Source: Rhizobium sp. 16-488-2b
GTDB taxonomy: Bacteria; Pseudomonadota; Alphaproteobacteria; Rhizobiales; Rhizobiaceae
Direction of reading: 5' to 3'
NCBI RefSeq assembly: GCF_017741815.1
Contig: NZ_JAGHMF010000034.1
Coordinates: 186,001-250,000 of the forward strand
DNA: 64,000 nucleotides
Positions within the stretch are counted from its first letter, which is position 1, and every line of letters starts with the position of its first letter. The translations under genes were made by a program, and so were the position numbers. Positions 42,488 to 52,255 of the stretch are shown here, in pieces. A model generated the notes under the pieces. That model saw only the letters and a program-made list of their open reading frames with translations. It did no database searches and was not told the DNA's origin.

Positions 42488-44302
42488 ATGCTGACGCTGC
42501 AGAATGCCATTCTTGAAATGATCGCCAAGGGCGAGCCGCTCGGCGCCGTCGTCCATGATCTTTGCACGCGCGTGGAAGCCGCCATCCCCTGGACGGTCTG
42601 TTCGGTGCTGACGGTCAAGGATGGCCGAATGCATCCGCTTGCCGGGCCATCGCTGCCGCTCACCTATTCGCAGGCCGTGGACAATCTGGCCATAGGCCCT
42701 CTGGCCGGCTCCTGCGGGACGGCGGCCTATCATGGCGTGCCGGTGACTGTTACCGACATCGAAAACGATGCGCGCTGGCAGGACTTCAAAGCCATGGTTC
42801 TCCCCCTGGGCTTCAAGGCCTGCTGGTCGACGCCGATCATGAGCGGCGATCGGGTTCTCGCGACCTTCGCCTTTTACTTCCGTGAAAAGCGCGGGCCCAG
42901 CCAACTGGAACGCGATGTGGTGGATGCATGCGTGCATCTTTGCGCAATTGCGCTGGAGAGAAACGAACGCGCGCTAGAGCGCGAGGCACTGACCTACACG
43001 GATGCCCTGACCGGGCTGCCCAATCGCGCGCGGTTCAACGAGGTGCTCAAACAGCAGCATCGATCCGAAGATCGAAGCTGGGGCATGCTGCTTGTCGACG
43101 TCGACAACTTGAAGCTGGTGAACGACACGTTCGGTCATGGCGCGGGTGATGCGCTCATTCAGGTCGTGGCACGGCGCATGGCCGCCACCATGCCGACCGA
43201 AACAACGTTCCGATTGGGGGGCGACGAGTTCGCGGTCATTCTGCATGACGGCCCGGAGCCGGACCTTGCCGCGAAGGCCGAGGACATCCTGCGGGAGATC
43301 AAGCGGCCGGCGCAGTGCGATGGCCATGTGATCTTTCCGGCGGCCAGCATTGGCGGCGCAATCGCCGAGATCGACGACACGCCCGAGCAGGTCCGGCACA
43401 ATGCCGATGTGGCACTCTACCACGGCAAGGAGCGTAACCGTGGTCAATACACGGCCTATCATACGGGACTGGGGACATCTCTGACGCGCCGCTTCCGCGC
43501 CATCCGCGACGTCAGTGTCGCGCTGGCGCAGAACCGCATCGATGCTCACTACCAGCCGATCCTTCGCCTCGACACGCGCGAGGTCGTCGGCTTCGAGGCC
43601 CTCTGCCGGATGACCACGCAGGCCGGAGACGTGGTTTCGGCGGCGAACTTCCATGATGCGACACTGGACGCCCAGGTGGCGTCCGAGTTGACCGAGCGCA
43701 TGCTGTCGCGCGTTGCAGCCGATGTTAGGCGCTGGCTGGATATGGGCCTGCCGTTCCAGCATGTCGGCATCAATCTGTCGGCGGCCGATTTTCATGCCGG
43801 TCATCTTCAGGAGCGGCTGTGCAGCGCGTTTGCGGCATCAGGCATACCGCTGAAGCACGTCATCATAGAGGTCACGGAATCGGTCTATCTCGGCCAGGGC
43901 GATCATGTCGTGGCAAACGAGATCAAGGCGATGCGGTCCAGAGGGCTGCGCGTCGCGCTCGACGACTTCGGGACCGGCTTTGCGTCGCTGACGCATCTGC
44001 TCACCGTTCCCGTGGATATCATCAAGATCGACAAGTCATTCGTCGATCGTCTCGTGCCCGGCGACGCGGGTGCGGTGATCATCGAAGGCCTGATGGGGAT
44101 CGCCGAGAAGCTCGGCATTCGCGTCGTGGCCGAGGGAATAGAAACGGAGATGCAGGCCGAACACCTGCGCGCGCTCGGCTGTCTGTTGGGGCAGGGCTAT
44201 CTGTTCCACAAGGCGGTCGATCGCCATTCGGCGGCCTGGCTGTTGCGGGAGTTCGGCCAGCATCCGACGTCCGACGAGCAGGCGATGTCACGTCTCGCAT
44301 AG
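42488..44302 (+). CDS. GAF-GGDEF-EAL cyclic-di-GMP protein
   Basis: 604 residues from the ATG at 42488 (starts at 42419 and 42458 are also in frame). Residues 1-155 form a GAF sensor domain (PLAGSCGTAAYHGVPVTVTD). A GGDEF domain follows with an intact GGDEF at 244-248, then an EAL domain with EAL at 370-372. The EAL domain keeps the metal and catalytic motifs EVTES, DDFGTGFASL, IKIDKSF and AEGIETE. Both catalytic sites look complete, so it may make and break cyclic di-GMP, with GAF input deciding which. No membrane segment, so it is cytosolic. A terminator follows. Confidence 0.94.
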   Translation: MLTLQNAILEMIAKGEPLGAVVHDLCTRVEAAIPWTVCSVLTVKDGRMHPLAGPSLPLTYSQAVDNLAIGPLAGSCGTAAYHGVPVTVTDIENDARWQDFKAMVLPLGFKACWSTPIMSGDRVLATFAFYFREKRGPSQLERDVVDACVHLCAIALERNERALEREALTYTDALTGLPNRARFNEVLKQQHRSEDRSWGMLLVDVDNLKLVNDTFGHGAGDALIQVVARRMAATMPTETTFRLGGDEFAVILHDGPEPDLAAKAEDILREIKRPAQCDGHVIFPAASIGGAIAEIDDTPEQVRHNADVALYHGKERNRGQYTAYHTGLGTSLTRRFRAIRDVSVALAQNRIDAHYQPILRLDTREVVGFEALCRMTTQAGDVVSAANFHDATLDAQVASELTERMLSRVAADVRRWLDMGLPFQHVGINLSAADFHAGHLQERLCSAFAASGIPLKHVIIEVTESVYLGQGDHVVANEIKAMRSRGLRVALDDFGTGFASLTHLLTVPVDIIKIDKSFVDRLVPGDAGAVIIEGLMGIAEKLGIRVVAEGIETEMQAEHLRALGCLLGQGYLFHKAVDRHSAAWLLREFGQHPTSDEQAMSRLA

Positions 44303-44303
44303 G

Positions 44304-44326
44304 ACGGCGATAATCAGGCCGTTTTT
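44304..44326 (+). terminator. Terminator after the GGDEF-EAL gene
   Basis: ACGGC (44304-44308) pairs with GCCGT (44318-44322), followed by TTTTT. It overlaps the 3' end of the convergent dehydrogenase gene. Confidence 0.6.
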
Positions 44327-46035
44327 CTGAGGTCCTGCCCGTGGAAATCCGCAAGCGTTGTCACGACATCCTCGATCTCTTTCTCCATGCGCGCAGTATC
44401 CCAGCCGAGCGCTTCGGCGGTAACCTTCGCCATGTCCTGCAGGCCCGCCATCGTCAACGCGCCTTCGATCGCGATCGTGGTTCGGCGAAGGACGATGTCG
44501 GAGAGATGGACTACGAACTCCTTTCTGGCGATCCAGTCGATCTCGAGCAGGCTGTAATGGTCCGCATCTGAAAGCCGTTCGCTGTCGCGGTGAGGGGACG
44601 TTGCTTCGTGATCGAGGATCGCGGATGCCGTGGTGCCGTATCGCAATAGGAGCGTCTCGGCGCGCTTCATATCGATACCGTTCTTCTGTGCGGCGGCTGC
44701 TAGCCAAGCCCGACGCTGAGCGGCGTCACCAGGAAACTGGCGTCCGCCACCGATAGCCAGTTGCTGCGTCGATTGGCGGCGTGTGCGCTGGAGGCGTTTG
44801 AGCGCGAGGTCGGCGACCTCCTCGGAGAAGCCACGAAACGTCGTCCATTTTCCGCCGACCAGCGAGACGACAGGGAAGGGACGCTTCGCCGTCGCTTCCA
44901 TCACCGGCGCCGAGTGATCGCGGCTGATTAGACCGGGCGACGAGGCGTCGGAGGCCGGTAGCGGGCGAATGCCGCTATAGGTATAGACCACCTGATCGCG
45001 GCTGAAGCGCAGAGAAGGAAGAAGGGAGCGTACGCTCTCGAGGAAATATTCGATCTCCGGCTCCTCGCAGCGCACGTTTTCCGGATCGCTGGCCGGTATG
45101 TCGGTCGAGCCGACCATGGCGAGACCCAGATAGTCGTAAACGAGGCAGATGCGGCCATCATCCGCCTCGAAGTAGATCATGTGTCCGTTGAGGCTTTTCA
45201 CCAGTTCCGGATGGTCGAGCAGGATATGCGAGCCCTTGGTGCCGCCGATCAGCTTCGAGGGCGCGTTGAGCGAGGCGTTGGCATGATCGATCCATGGTCC
45301 GGCGGCGTTGATCACCAGCTTCGGCCGAACGGAGAACGTCTCGCCATTGGCGCGCTTTAAGGTCAGTACGCCGTTTTCCGATGAGACCAGCGTCGTGAAG
45401 TTGGTGGCCAGCGCGTGCTCGTTGGCCTGCAGCCCGTCCGCCACGAGTTCGTAGACCAGGCGCTCCGGGCGGCTGATCTTGGCGTCGTAGTAGATGCCGC
45501 CCGCGACGATGGCGGGCGTGACATGCGGCATCTCCTTGAGCGCCTTCTTCTTGAACAGAAAGCGATGGTTCGGCATCACCCGGTTGCGGGCGCCGAAGAA
45601 GTCATACATCCGTAGACCGATCTTGACGAGAACGGCGCCGCGGCTGCGCGGTGCAGTGGTCGAGCCGGTCAGTGTCCTCAATGCCGCCCAGATGCCGCGC
45701 GTCCAGGAGAATACTGGAATGAAAGTCGGCAGCGGCTCGACGCAATGCGGCGCGTTGCGCAGCAGCAGGTTGCGCTCCAGCGTGGATTGCGCGACCAGGC
45801 CAAACTCGCCCGTTTCCAGATATTTCAATCCGCCATGGATCAGCCGCGAGGGCGCCGAACTCGTGCCCGAGCCGAAATCCGCCTTGTCGACGATCAGGCA
45901 GTCGACACCCTGGACGCAAAGATCGCGGAAGGTTCCCGCGCCGTTGATACCCGCGCCGAGGATGACGACGTCAATATCCTTGATCGCGCCGAGGTCTTGG
46001 AAACGAAGCGTGTTGGCGGCGGAAATGTCGATCAT
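44314..46035 (-). CDS. FAD-dependent glycerol-3-phosphate dehydrogenase-like protein (GlpD family)
   Basis: 573 residues. FAD-binding Rossmann motif VVILGAGINGAGTFRDL near residue 24, then GSGTSSAPSRLIHGGLKYLE, the GlpD signature, and a C-terminal helical domain. It should oxidise a polyol phosphate and pass electrons to quinone. It belongs to a DeoR-kinase-dehydrogenase unit: an FGGY kinase gene lies 58 bp upstream. EryB, about 9.5 kb away, is a second member of the family; the two differ clearly in sequence and length, so this is not a recent copy. Glycerol 3-phosphate, a tetritol phosphate or a pentitol phosphate are possible substrates. Confidence 0.9.
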   Translation of the reverse strand: MIDISAANTLRFQDLGAIKDIDVVILGAGINGAGTFRDLCVQGVDCLIVDKADFGSGTSSAPSRLIHGGLKYLETGEFGLVAQSTLERNLLLRNAPHCVEPLPTFIPVFSWTRGIWAALRTLTGSTTAPRSRGAVLVKIGLRMYDFFGARNRVMPNHRFLFKKKALKEMPHVTPAIVAGGIYYDAKISRPERLVYELVADGLQANEHALATNFTTLVSSENGVLTLKRANGETFSVRPKLVINAAGPWIDHANASLNAPSKLIGGTKGSHILLDHPELVKSLNGHMIYFEADDGRICLVYDYLGLAMVGSTDIPASDPENVRCEEPEIEYFLESVRSLLPSLRFSRDQVVYTYSGIRPLPASDASSPGLISRDHSAPVMEATAKRPFPVVSLVGGKWTTFRGFSEEVADLALKRLQRTRRQSTQQLAIGGGRQFPGDAAQRRAWLAAAAQKNGIDMKRAETLLLRYGTTASAILDHEATSPHRDSERLSDADHYSLLEIDWIARKEFVVHLSDIVLRRTTIAIEGALTMAGLQDMAKVTAEALGWDTARMEKEIEDVVTTLADFHGQDLRKTA

Positions 46036-46093
46036 CTGAAATCGTCCTGCTGAATGTCATTTGCAACCGTGCCCGGCGGGCGCGGTTCGTATC

Positions 46094-47623
46094 TCAAGCG
46101 GATGGCTTGCCTGCGGTGAGCTTGCCGATCTTCGGCCAGATGGGCGCCATGGCATCGGCGATCTCGCGGAAGAGGTCGTAGCGCTCCTGGTATGCGGCAC
46201 TTCGCGCCGCATCAGGGTAGCAGCGATGCGCGATGGCCGCCGTGTCGCGTGGATCGTTCCGAGGGCTTGCATAGAGACCGGCGCCCGCTCCGGCGCAAAG
46301 GGCAGCACCCCAAGCGGCCGCTTCGTCGGTCTCGGTGACCGTCGCCGGCATGCCGAGGATGTCGGCGAACATCTGCACCACGCGCTTGTTGCGCGAGATG
46401 CCGCCGGCAAGGCGCGCCTCGCTGAAGGTGAAGCCATCCCGCAAGGCGTCGACATGGATGCGATGGTTGAAGGCGATGCCCTCGAGCACGGCACGCAGCA
46501 TATCGCCGCGATTGTGCCAGCCGCCGAGACCGAAGAAGCCGGCGCTGGCGGCAGCGCCATAGGGCGAGCCGAAGAGATAGGGATGGAAGAGGGCTGTCAG
46601 CGGGCGCTCGAAGGCGGCTTCGATCTCCGGGGCGAGCAGCGCGTGGACCGAGCCGCCGGATGCCTCGACACTCTGGCGCTCGCTGGCGCAGAGCGTATCG
46701 AGGAACCAGTCGTAGTTGGCCGTCGATGCCGGCGAGATCGACATGTTGTTCCACTGGCCGGGTTCGATGGCGTTGCGGCAGAACCAGCGGCGGTCCATGC
46801 GCGGATGCGGCGACAGCGTTTCGTTGATGGAGTAGGTGCCGGCAATCACGGCAACGACATCATCCGCATAGCCGCCGGAGCCGAGCGCGGAGGCTGTCAC
46901 GTCATGCAGCCCGGCAACGACGGGCGTTCCGACGGCGAGGCCGGTGCGTTCGGCGGTTTGCGCAGTCACGTAGCCGATGATCTCGTCTGAGCGGGAAATC
47001 GGCGGCAATGCGGAAACCATCTCCTCGATGCCGAACAGCCTCAGGGCATCGAGATCGTAATCCTGCGTCCGGACGTTGGTGAAGGAGGTGCTCGCCTCGG
47101 TGCGATCTGTGCCGATGACGCCGCTCAGGCAGAACCGCAGCCAGTCCTTGCACGAGAGGATATGGCCGATCTCCTTGTAGCGTGCCGGCTCGTGTTTCTT
47201 GATCCAGGCGAGCAGTGCAGAGGGCGCCGATACGTGCGGGACCTGGCCGGTCAGTTCCAGCGCCTCGTCGGCGAGCGGGCTGGCAAGCCAGGCCTCGACG
47301 ATATCGACGGAACGGCTGTCGAGCGACAGAAGTGCGCGGCCGAGAGGGGCGTTGGTCTTGTCGGTGAGGTAAATGCCGTCGCCATGCGCGGTGGCCGCGA
47401 TTGCGGCGATGTCGCTGGCCGGGCGGCCGCTGAGTTCGATCGCCTCGCGAATGGCATCGGCCGTCTGTGTCCAGAGTTCGTTCATGTCGCGCTCGACATG
47501 GCGCGCATGCGGCATGAACTGGGTCACGCGGCGGCGGGCGACCGCGATCGGCGTTCCGTCGACGTCGAAGATCACGGCCTTGGTGACGGTGAGGCCGCTA
47601 TCTATTCCAAGCAGACTTGGCAT
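46094..47623 (-). CDS. FGGY-family carbohydrate kinase
   Basis: 509 residues with the FGGY N-terminal domain (LLGIDSGLTVTKAVIFDVDG) and the AHGDGIYL loop typical of L-xylulose/3-keto-gulonate-type kinases rather than glycerol kinases. The C-terminal ATPase half contains GGISRNKRVVQMFADIL. It should phosphorylate a polyol or ketose with ATP. The gene starts 7 bp after a DeoR regulator and is followed by a GlpD-like dehydrogenase. This mirrors the eryA-eryB pair of the same locus and suggests a parallel polyol pathway. The exact substrate is unknown. Confidence 0.9.
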   Translation of the reverse strand: MPSLLGIDSGLTVTKAVIFDVDGTPIAVARRRVTQFMPHARHVERDMNELWTQTADAIREAIELSGRPASDIAAIAATAHGDGIYLTDKTNAPLGRALLSLDSRSVDIVEAWLASPLADEALELTGQVPHVSAPSALLAWIKKHEPARYKEIGHILSCKDWLRFCLSGVIGTDRTEASTSFTNVRTQDYDLDALRLFGIEEMVSALPPISRSDEIIGYVTAQTAERTGLAVGTPVVAGLHDVTASALGSGGYADDVVAVIAGTYSINETLSPHPRMDRRWFCRNAIEPGQWNNMSISPASTANYDWFLDTLCASERQSVEASGGSVHALLAPEIEAAFERPLTALFHPYLFGSPYGAAASAGFFGLGGWHNRGDMLRAVLEGIAFNHRIHVDALRDGFTFSEARLAGGISRNKRVVQMFADILGMPATVTETDEAAAWGAALCAGAGAGLYASPRNDPRDTAAIAHRCYPDAARSAAYQERYDLFREIADAMAPIWPKIGKLTAGKPSA

Positions 47624-47630
47624 TCAGGCT

Positions 47631-48491
47631 TTACTCCGGCTGATGTGGTCGCAGACGCGCCTTGTCCTCTCGCGCGATGATCACGTTGATATCGCGTGAT
47701 CGCATGCGGTCGATATGGACGGCGGGCGTCTTGTCGTCGACGATGATGACGTCGAATTCGCTGAGGGCTGCGAAGCGATGCAGGGCGCGCCGCTCGAATT
47801 TGGTGTGGTCGGCCAGGAGGACGCGCTTGGCGGCGCAGTCGAACATGGCGCGTTTCGTGTCGACCATCTCGGGCGACTGGTGAAAGACCAGATCGTCGGT
47901 GATCGCCGACATGGAAATGAAGGCGACGTCGGCGCGCAGACGGTGGATCTCGTTGACGGTGGTGCGGCCGACGAAGGCGTTGCACCAGTTGTAATATTGC
48001 CCGCCGAGCGCCAGCAATGTCAGGTCCTGCATGCCCTTCAATGCGTTGATCAGTGTCAGCGAGTTGGTGATCGCCGTGATCGGAACCTTCGCGGGCAGGT
48101 GGTCTGCCATCGGCAGTACGGTGGTGGAATCATCGAAGAAGATCGCCTGTCCCGGCTCGACGAACTGCATGGCGGCCGCAGCGATCATGTTCTTTTCCGC
48201 TGATTGACGGCCGGAGCGATAGACGTCGCTGGATTCGATCAGGCTGGAGGCGGCGGCCGTCACCACGCCGCGCGTCTTGCGAAACAGGCCGCGGCTGACG
48301 AGGTCGTCGACGTCGCGATGCGCGGTCATCAAGCTGATGCCGAAGCGATCGGTCAGATCCTCGATCCGCATCTGTCCTTCCGCCATCACGGCCTCGGCGA
48401 TCATCTGCCGGCGCACGAGCTGACGCGTCTGCCGGCTGTCGCTTGGAAGTTCGTCGATGGGGAGCGCGCCTGCGCCTATCTTCTGTGTCAC
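47631..48491 (-). CDS. DeoR-family regulator
   Basis: 286 residues, GTG start with GAGG upstream. The DeoR helix-turn-helix (RIEDLTDRFGISLMTAHRDV) sits at about 40-75, later than usual because of a 30-residue N-terminal arm. The C-terminal sugar-phosphate-binding domain has GQAIFFDDSTTVLPM and ALGGQYYNWCNAFVG. Such regulators sense phosphorylated intermediates. It is first in the unit with the FGGY kinase and GlpD-like dehydrogenase and is cut off from the upstream transporter operon by a terminator. Confidence 0.92.
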   Translation of the reverse strand: MTQKIGAGALPIDELPSDSRQTRQLVRRQMIAEAVMAEGQMRIEDLTDRFGISLMTAHRDVDDLVSRGLFRKTRGVVTAAASSLIESSDVYRSGRQSAEKNMIAAAAMQFVEPGQAIFFDDSTTVLPMADHLPAKVPITAITNSLTLINALKGMQDLTLLALGGQYYNWCNAFVGRTTVNEIHRLRADVAFISMSAITDDLVFHQSPEMVDTKRAMFDCAAKRVLLADHTKFERRALHRFAALSEFDVIIVDDKTPAVHIDRMRSRDINVIIAREDKARLRPHQPE

Positions 48492-48555
48492 GATGGCCTC
48501 TGCGCTCGGACGACTGGTGTGCGCGTTGTATCGCGAAGATACGCAACTGTGGAGG

Positions 48556-48585
48556 AAAAAGGGGGCGCCTCAGCGAGGCGTCCCC
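48556..48585 (-). terminator. Rho-independent terminator after the transporter operon
   Basis: On the minus strand GGGGACGCCTC-GCT-GAGGCGCCCCC is followed by TTTTT. It is the strongest terminator of the window, 10 bp after the binding-protein stop, and separates transport genes from the DeoR unit. Confidence 0.9.
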
Positions 48586-48594
48586 TTCCGTGTC

Positions 48595-49542
48595 TTACTG
48601 CTCGAGAACGAAGGGAGCCGTGTACTTGTCGACGTTGTCCTTGGTGATCAGCAGGCAATCGAAGAGCTGCTTTTCGCTTTTGGCGCCGGTGCTGCCGTTC
48701 TTGATGACATTGTCGGCCTGCTTGACGGCTTCTTCCGAGAACACGGCGACCGGCTGCAGGACGGTGTACTGCAGATCGCCGGCCTTGATGGCGGCTACCG
48801 CGTCAGGCGAGCCGTCGAAACCGCCAACCTTGACGTTTGCCAGCTTGCCGGCTTCCTTCAGTGCTGCGATCGCGCCGAGAGCCATTTCGTCGTTGCCGGA
48901 GATGACGCCGATGATGTCAGGGTTTGCCTGGAGCATCGACTGCATCTTGTTGTGGCCCTGGGTACGATCCCAGTTGGCAACTTCCTTGGCCGACTTCACG
49001 AGGTCAGGATACTGGGTCAGAACCGACTCGTAGCCGTTCGAGCGCGTTGCGGCGTTGTTGTCGGAAGGAGAGCCGAAGAGTTCGGCATACTTGCCCTTGT
49101 CGCCGACAGCTTCAACCCACTGCTGCGCACCAATGGCCGCACCCTGTGCGTTGTTGGAAACGAGCTGTGCCTTGGCCAGGCCTTCCTGGTTGATTTCAGC
49201 GTTGACGAGGATGACCGGGATGCCAGCGGCAACGGCCTTCTTGACGGCGCCAACCGAACCATCGGCGTTTGCCGGGTCGAGGATGATGGCAACCGACTTG
49301 TTGGTGATCGCGGTGTCGATCAGGTTGCTTTCGGTGTTGGTGTCACCCTTGTGCGCGCCGACGGTTGCGGTGTAGCCGAGCTTCTCAGCAGTTGCCTTGG
49401 CAACGTTGCCTTCGGTCAGCCAGTAGGGGTTGGACGGGTCGTTGACGATAACCGTCATCAGGCCCTCAGCCCATGCCGAGCTTACGAAGATCGGCGCTAC
49501 GGCAACAGCTGCCAGAAGAACGCGCATGCCCTTTTTAAACAT
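48595..49542 (-). CDS. eryG: Erythritol/polyol ABC transporter substrate-binding protein
   Basis: 315 residues with a signal peptide (about 1-25, ending AWA) and the RbsB-type fold: GLMTVIVNDPSNPYWLTEGN, DPANADGSVGAVKKAV and VISGNDEMALGAIAALKEA. GGGAGAGAG precedes the ATG. It is the last gene of the DUF2291-ATPase-permease-binding protein operon, divergent from eryABCD. In Rhizobium leguminosarum and related species the transporter placed this way is called EryEFG. The symbol is assigned by position and family, not by direct comparison. Confidence 0.82.
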   Translation of the reverse strand: MFKKGMRVLLAAVAVAPIFVSSAWAEGLMTVIVNDPSNPYWLTEGNVAKATAEKLGYTATVGAHKGDTNTESNLIDTAITNKSVAIILDPANADGSVGAVKKAVAAGIPVILVNAEINQEGLAKAQLVSNNAQGAAIGAQQWVEAVGDKGKYAELFGSPSDNNAATRSNGYESVLTQYPDLVKSAKEVANWDRTQGHNKMQSMLQANPDIIGVISGNDEMALGAIAALKEAGKLANVKVGGFDGSPDAVAAIKAGDLQYTVLQPVAVFSEEAVKQADNVIKNGSTGAKSEKQLFDCLLITKDNVDKYTAPFVLEQ

Positions 49543-49628
49543 AATCTCTCTCCCATTGATGAGTTCGTGTTGTGCCGGCTTCCCGGCGGTGCTTTCCGCA
49601 ATGTTGCGGAGAAGTTCGGTGGCGTGCG

Positions 49629-50681
49629 TCAGGAGGATTTGACCCGACGCCCGTATTGGATGCTGTTCATGAGAACGGCGAGAACGATGACCGCGCCGGT
49701 GAAGACAGTCTGCCAGTAGGCCGAGACGCCGATGATGACGAGGCCGTCCGACAGGAAGCCGATGACGAAAGCGCCGAGCATGGTGCCGCGTACGGTCCCC
49801 CGTCCGCCGGTGAGCGCAGCACCGCCGATGACCACGGCAGCAATCGCCGTCAGTTCATAGGTCGTGCCCGCGGTCGGACCGGCGGACGTCAGCTGGGAGG
49901 AAAGGACCAGACCGGCAATGGCCGCGCAGACGCCGGAGAACACGTAGACGAGGATCTTGACGCGCTTGACGGGAACGCCGGAGAGTTCGGCGGCGCGTTC
50001 ATTGCCACCGGACGCGTAGAGCCAGCGACCGAAAGCGGTCTTGCTGAGCACGATGCCGCAGATGATGGCGAGAGCCGCAAGCACGAGCACGCCGATCGGA
50101 ATGCCACCGAGACGGTTGAAGCCGAGCCAGTCGAAGCCGGTATTGCCGAGTTCGGGGCGGCCGCCGAGATTGTTGTAGGTCAGGCCGTTCGTCATCAGCA
50201 GCGCGATGCCGCGGGCAACGTAGAGAACGCCGAGCGAGGCGACGAAGGCCGGGACCTTGAGATAGGCGATCAGCACGCCATTGACGGCGCCGACCAGCGC
50301 ACCCATCGCGCAGGTCAGGACCACGACCGCCCAAACCGGCGTGTAGAGAATGACGCCGAAGGTGGGAAGCTGTACGCCCTGCATCAGGAAGCCAGCGATA
50401 CAACCGGCGAGACCCAGGGTCGAGCCGACCGAAAGGTCGATGCCGCCGTTCAATATGACGAGCAACATGCCGATCGCCAAGATCCCGAAGATCGCCACGT
50501 GCGAAGCCATGATCAGGAAGTTGTTGAGGCTGAAATAGTAAGGCGACAGGAAGGAGAAGACCGCGATGATGACGATCAGCGCGAAGAACGCGCGACCTTC
50601 CAGCAGCAGGCGAATGATATTGAAATCCCGCCGTGGCCCGTTCGAAACTGTCTTTTTGTCGTTTGCTTCAGTGACTGACAT
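49629..50681 (-). CDS. eryF: Erythritol/polyol ABC transporter permease
   Basis: 350 residues of the RbsC/XylH permease family with 8-10 hydrophobic segments. Family motifs include GGIDLSVGSTLGLAGCIAG near residue 115 and ELTAIAAVVIGGAALTGGRG near 275. A polar N-terminal arm of about 30 residues precedes the first membrane helix. It lies between the ATPase gene (23 bp) and the binding-protein gene (86 bp). Confidence 0.85.
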   Translation of the reverse strand: MSVTEANDKKTVSNGPRRDFNIIRLLLEGRAFFALIVIIAVFSFLSPYYFSLNNFLIMASHVAIFGILAIGMLLVILNGGIDLSVGSTLGLAGCIAGFLMQGVQLPTFGVILYTPVWAVVVLTCAMGALVGAVNGVLIAYLKVPAFVASLGVLYVARGIALLMTNGLTYNNLGGRPELGNTGFDWLGFNRLGGIPIGVLVLAALAIICGIVLSKTAFGRWLYASGGNERAAELSGVPVKRVKILVYVFSGVCAAIAGLVLSSQLTSAGPTAGTTYELTAIAAVVIGGAALTGGRGTVRGTMLGAFVIGFLSDGLVIIGVSAYWQTVFTGAVIVLAVLMNSIQYGRRVKSS

Positions 50682-50704
50682 AATCAGTGCTCCATAATTC
50701 CGGG

Positions 50705-52255
50705 CTAGTGCGCGACCACTGCTTCGCCAGAGGCGGCCATGATCTTTTCCTTGGTGACGTCAGAGCTGAACTCGGCGGAAATCTTGCCGCGATGCATGAC
50801 GATGATGCGATGTGCGATGCTCAGGCATTCGGCGACTTCCGAGGTGGAGTAGATCACCGCCAGCCCCTGCTTGGCGCGTTCGGCCAGAAGCTTGAACACC
50901 TCGGCCTTGGCGCCGATGTCGATGCCTCGGCTCGGCTCGTCGAGCAGGATGACCTTCGGATGCGTCGCCAACATCTTGCCGATGACGACCTTCTGCTGGT
51001 TGCCGCCGGAGAGCGAGCCGATGGCTGCCGCGCCTCCGTCGGTCTTGATGTGAACCTTGCGGATCGAATCCGTGACCAGTTCCCGCTCGCGGCGCCCCGA
51101 GGTGAAGAGCCCCTTGGTGAAGGCGCCGATGCTGGCAAGCGACAGGTTGGTGCCGACGGTCATCGTCTGCACCAGGCCGTCACGCTGGCGGTCTTCGGGA
51201 ACGAGGCCGAGGCCGCTTGCAATGCGGTTGGCGATGCTGAGGCCGGCGACGTCCTGGCCTTCGAGAAGGATATGGCCACCGCTTGCGTGCAGGCGTCCGG
51301 CCACGCATTCGAGAAGCTCGGTACGCCCGGCGCCCATGAGGCCATAAATGCAGACGATCTCACCGGCGCGGACATCGAGCGACAGGCGGTCGACCGCGTT
51401 ATAGGCAGCACCGGAAGGGCCGGGAACGGTGAGTTCCTTGATCGAGAGCGCGACCTTGCCCATCTCATAGCCGGTTGGCGGGCTGCCGAGATCGAAGTTC
51501 TCGCCCACCATGTTGCGGACGATCCATTCGAGATCGATGTCCTTCCGTTCGGCATAGGCGGTCATGGTGCCGTCGCGCAGCACAACGGCATGGTTGGTGA
51601 TCTGCAACGCCTCTTCGAGGTGGTGCGAGATATAGACGATCGAGACGCCGCGGCTGGTGAGATCGCGGATGACCTTGAAGAGCACTTCGACTTCGGTGGC
51701 GCTCAGCGCCGAGGTCGGCTCGTCCATGATCAGGATACGCGAATTGACCGACAGCGCGCGGGCGATTTCCACAATCTGCTGCTGGCCGAGGCGGAGATCC
51801 TCGACGGGGGTCAGCGGATCGATATCTTCTTCCAGCTCTTCGAGCAGCGCGCGGGTCTGGCGTTCTTCCTCGGCGAAATCGACGGTTCCCGCCGTGATGA
51901 TCTCGCGGCCCATGAAGATGTTGTCGCGGACGCTCAAGTTGGGCGCCAGGCTGAGTTCCTGGTGGATGATCGAGATGCCGCATTCGCGAGCATGCGTCGA
52001 GGACACGAAGTTGACGGTCTGCCCGTCGAGAATGATCTCACCCGATGTCGGGCGAACGACGCCTGACAGAATCTTCATCAGCGTCGACTTGCCGGCACCA
52101 TTTTCGCCGAACAGCGTGGTGACCTGGCCGCGATGGATGTCGAAGTTCACGCCCTTGAGGGCCTGCACGCTGCCATAGGTCTTGGCAACGTTGCGGGCGC
52201 TGAGCACGACCTCACCGATCTCACCCTTGATCTGGCGTTGGCTTGCCTGGCTCAT
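50705..52255 (-). CDS. eryE: Erythritol/polyol ABC transporter ATPase (tandem domains)
   Basis: 516 residues with two ABC domains, the RbsA/XylG layout. Domain 1 has Walker A GENGAGKST and signature-region DLRLGQQQIVEIARAL with Walker B ILIMDEPTSAL. Domain 2 has a degenerate Walker A (GLMGAGRTEL) and the LSGGNQQKVVIGKML signature, the usual asymmetry of this family. Its start overlaps the DUF2291 stop by 4 bp (ATGA). Confidence 0.88.
   Translation of the reverse strand: MSQASQRQIKGEIGEVVLSARNVAKTYGSVQALKGVNFDIHRGQVTTLFGENGAGKSTLMKILSGVVRPTSGEIILDGQTVNFVSSTHARECGISIIHQELSLAPNLSVRDNIFMGREIITAGTVDFAEEERQTRALLEELEEDIDPLTPVEDLRLGQQQIVEIARALSVNSRILIMDEPTSALSATEVEVLFKVIRDLTSRGVSIVYISHHLEEALQITNHAVVLRDGTMTAYAERKDIDLEWIVRNMVGENFDLGSPPTGYEMGKVALSIKELTVPGPSGAAYNAVDRLSLDVRAGEIVCIYGLMGAGRTELLECVAGRLHASGGHILLEGQDVAGLSIANRIASGLGLVPEDRQRDGLVQTMTVGTNLSLASIGAFTKGLFTSGRRERELVTDSIRKVHIKTDGGAAAIGSLSGGNQQKVVIGKMLATHPKVILLDEPSRGIDIGAKAEVFKLLAERAKQGLAVIYSTSEVAECLSIAHRIIVMHRGKISAEFSSDVTKEKIMAASGEAVVAH

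Noticed and set aside
46094..47623. Calling the second FGGY kinase xylulokinase or glycerol kinase by name
   Set aside because: The AHGDG loop and context fit several polyol and ketose kinases; a specific name would be a guess.
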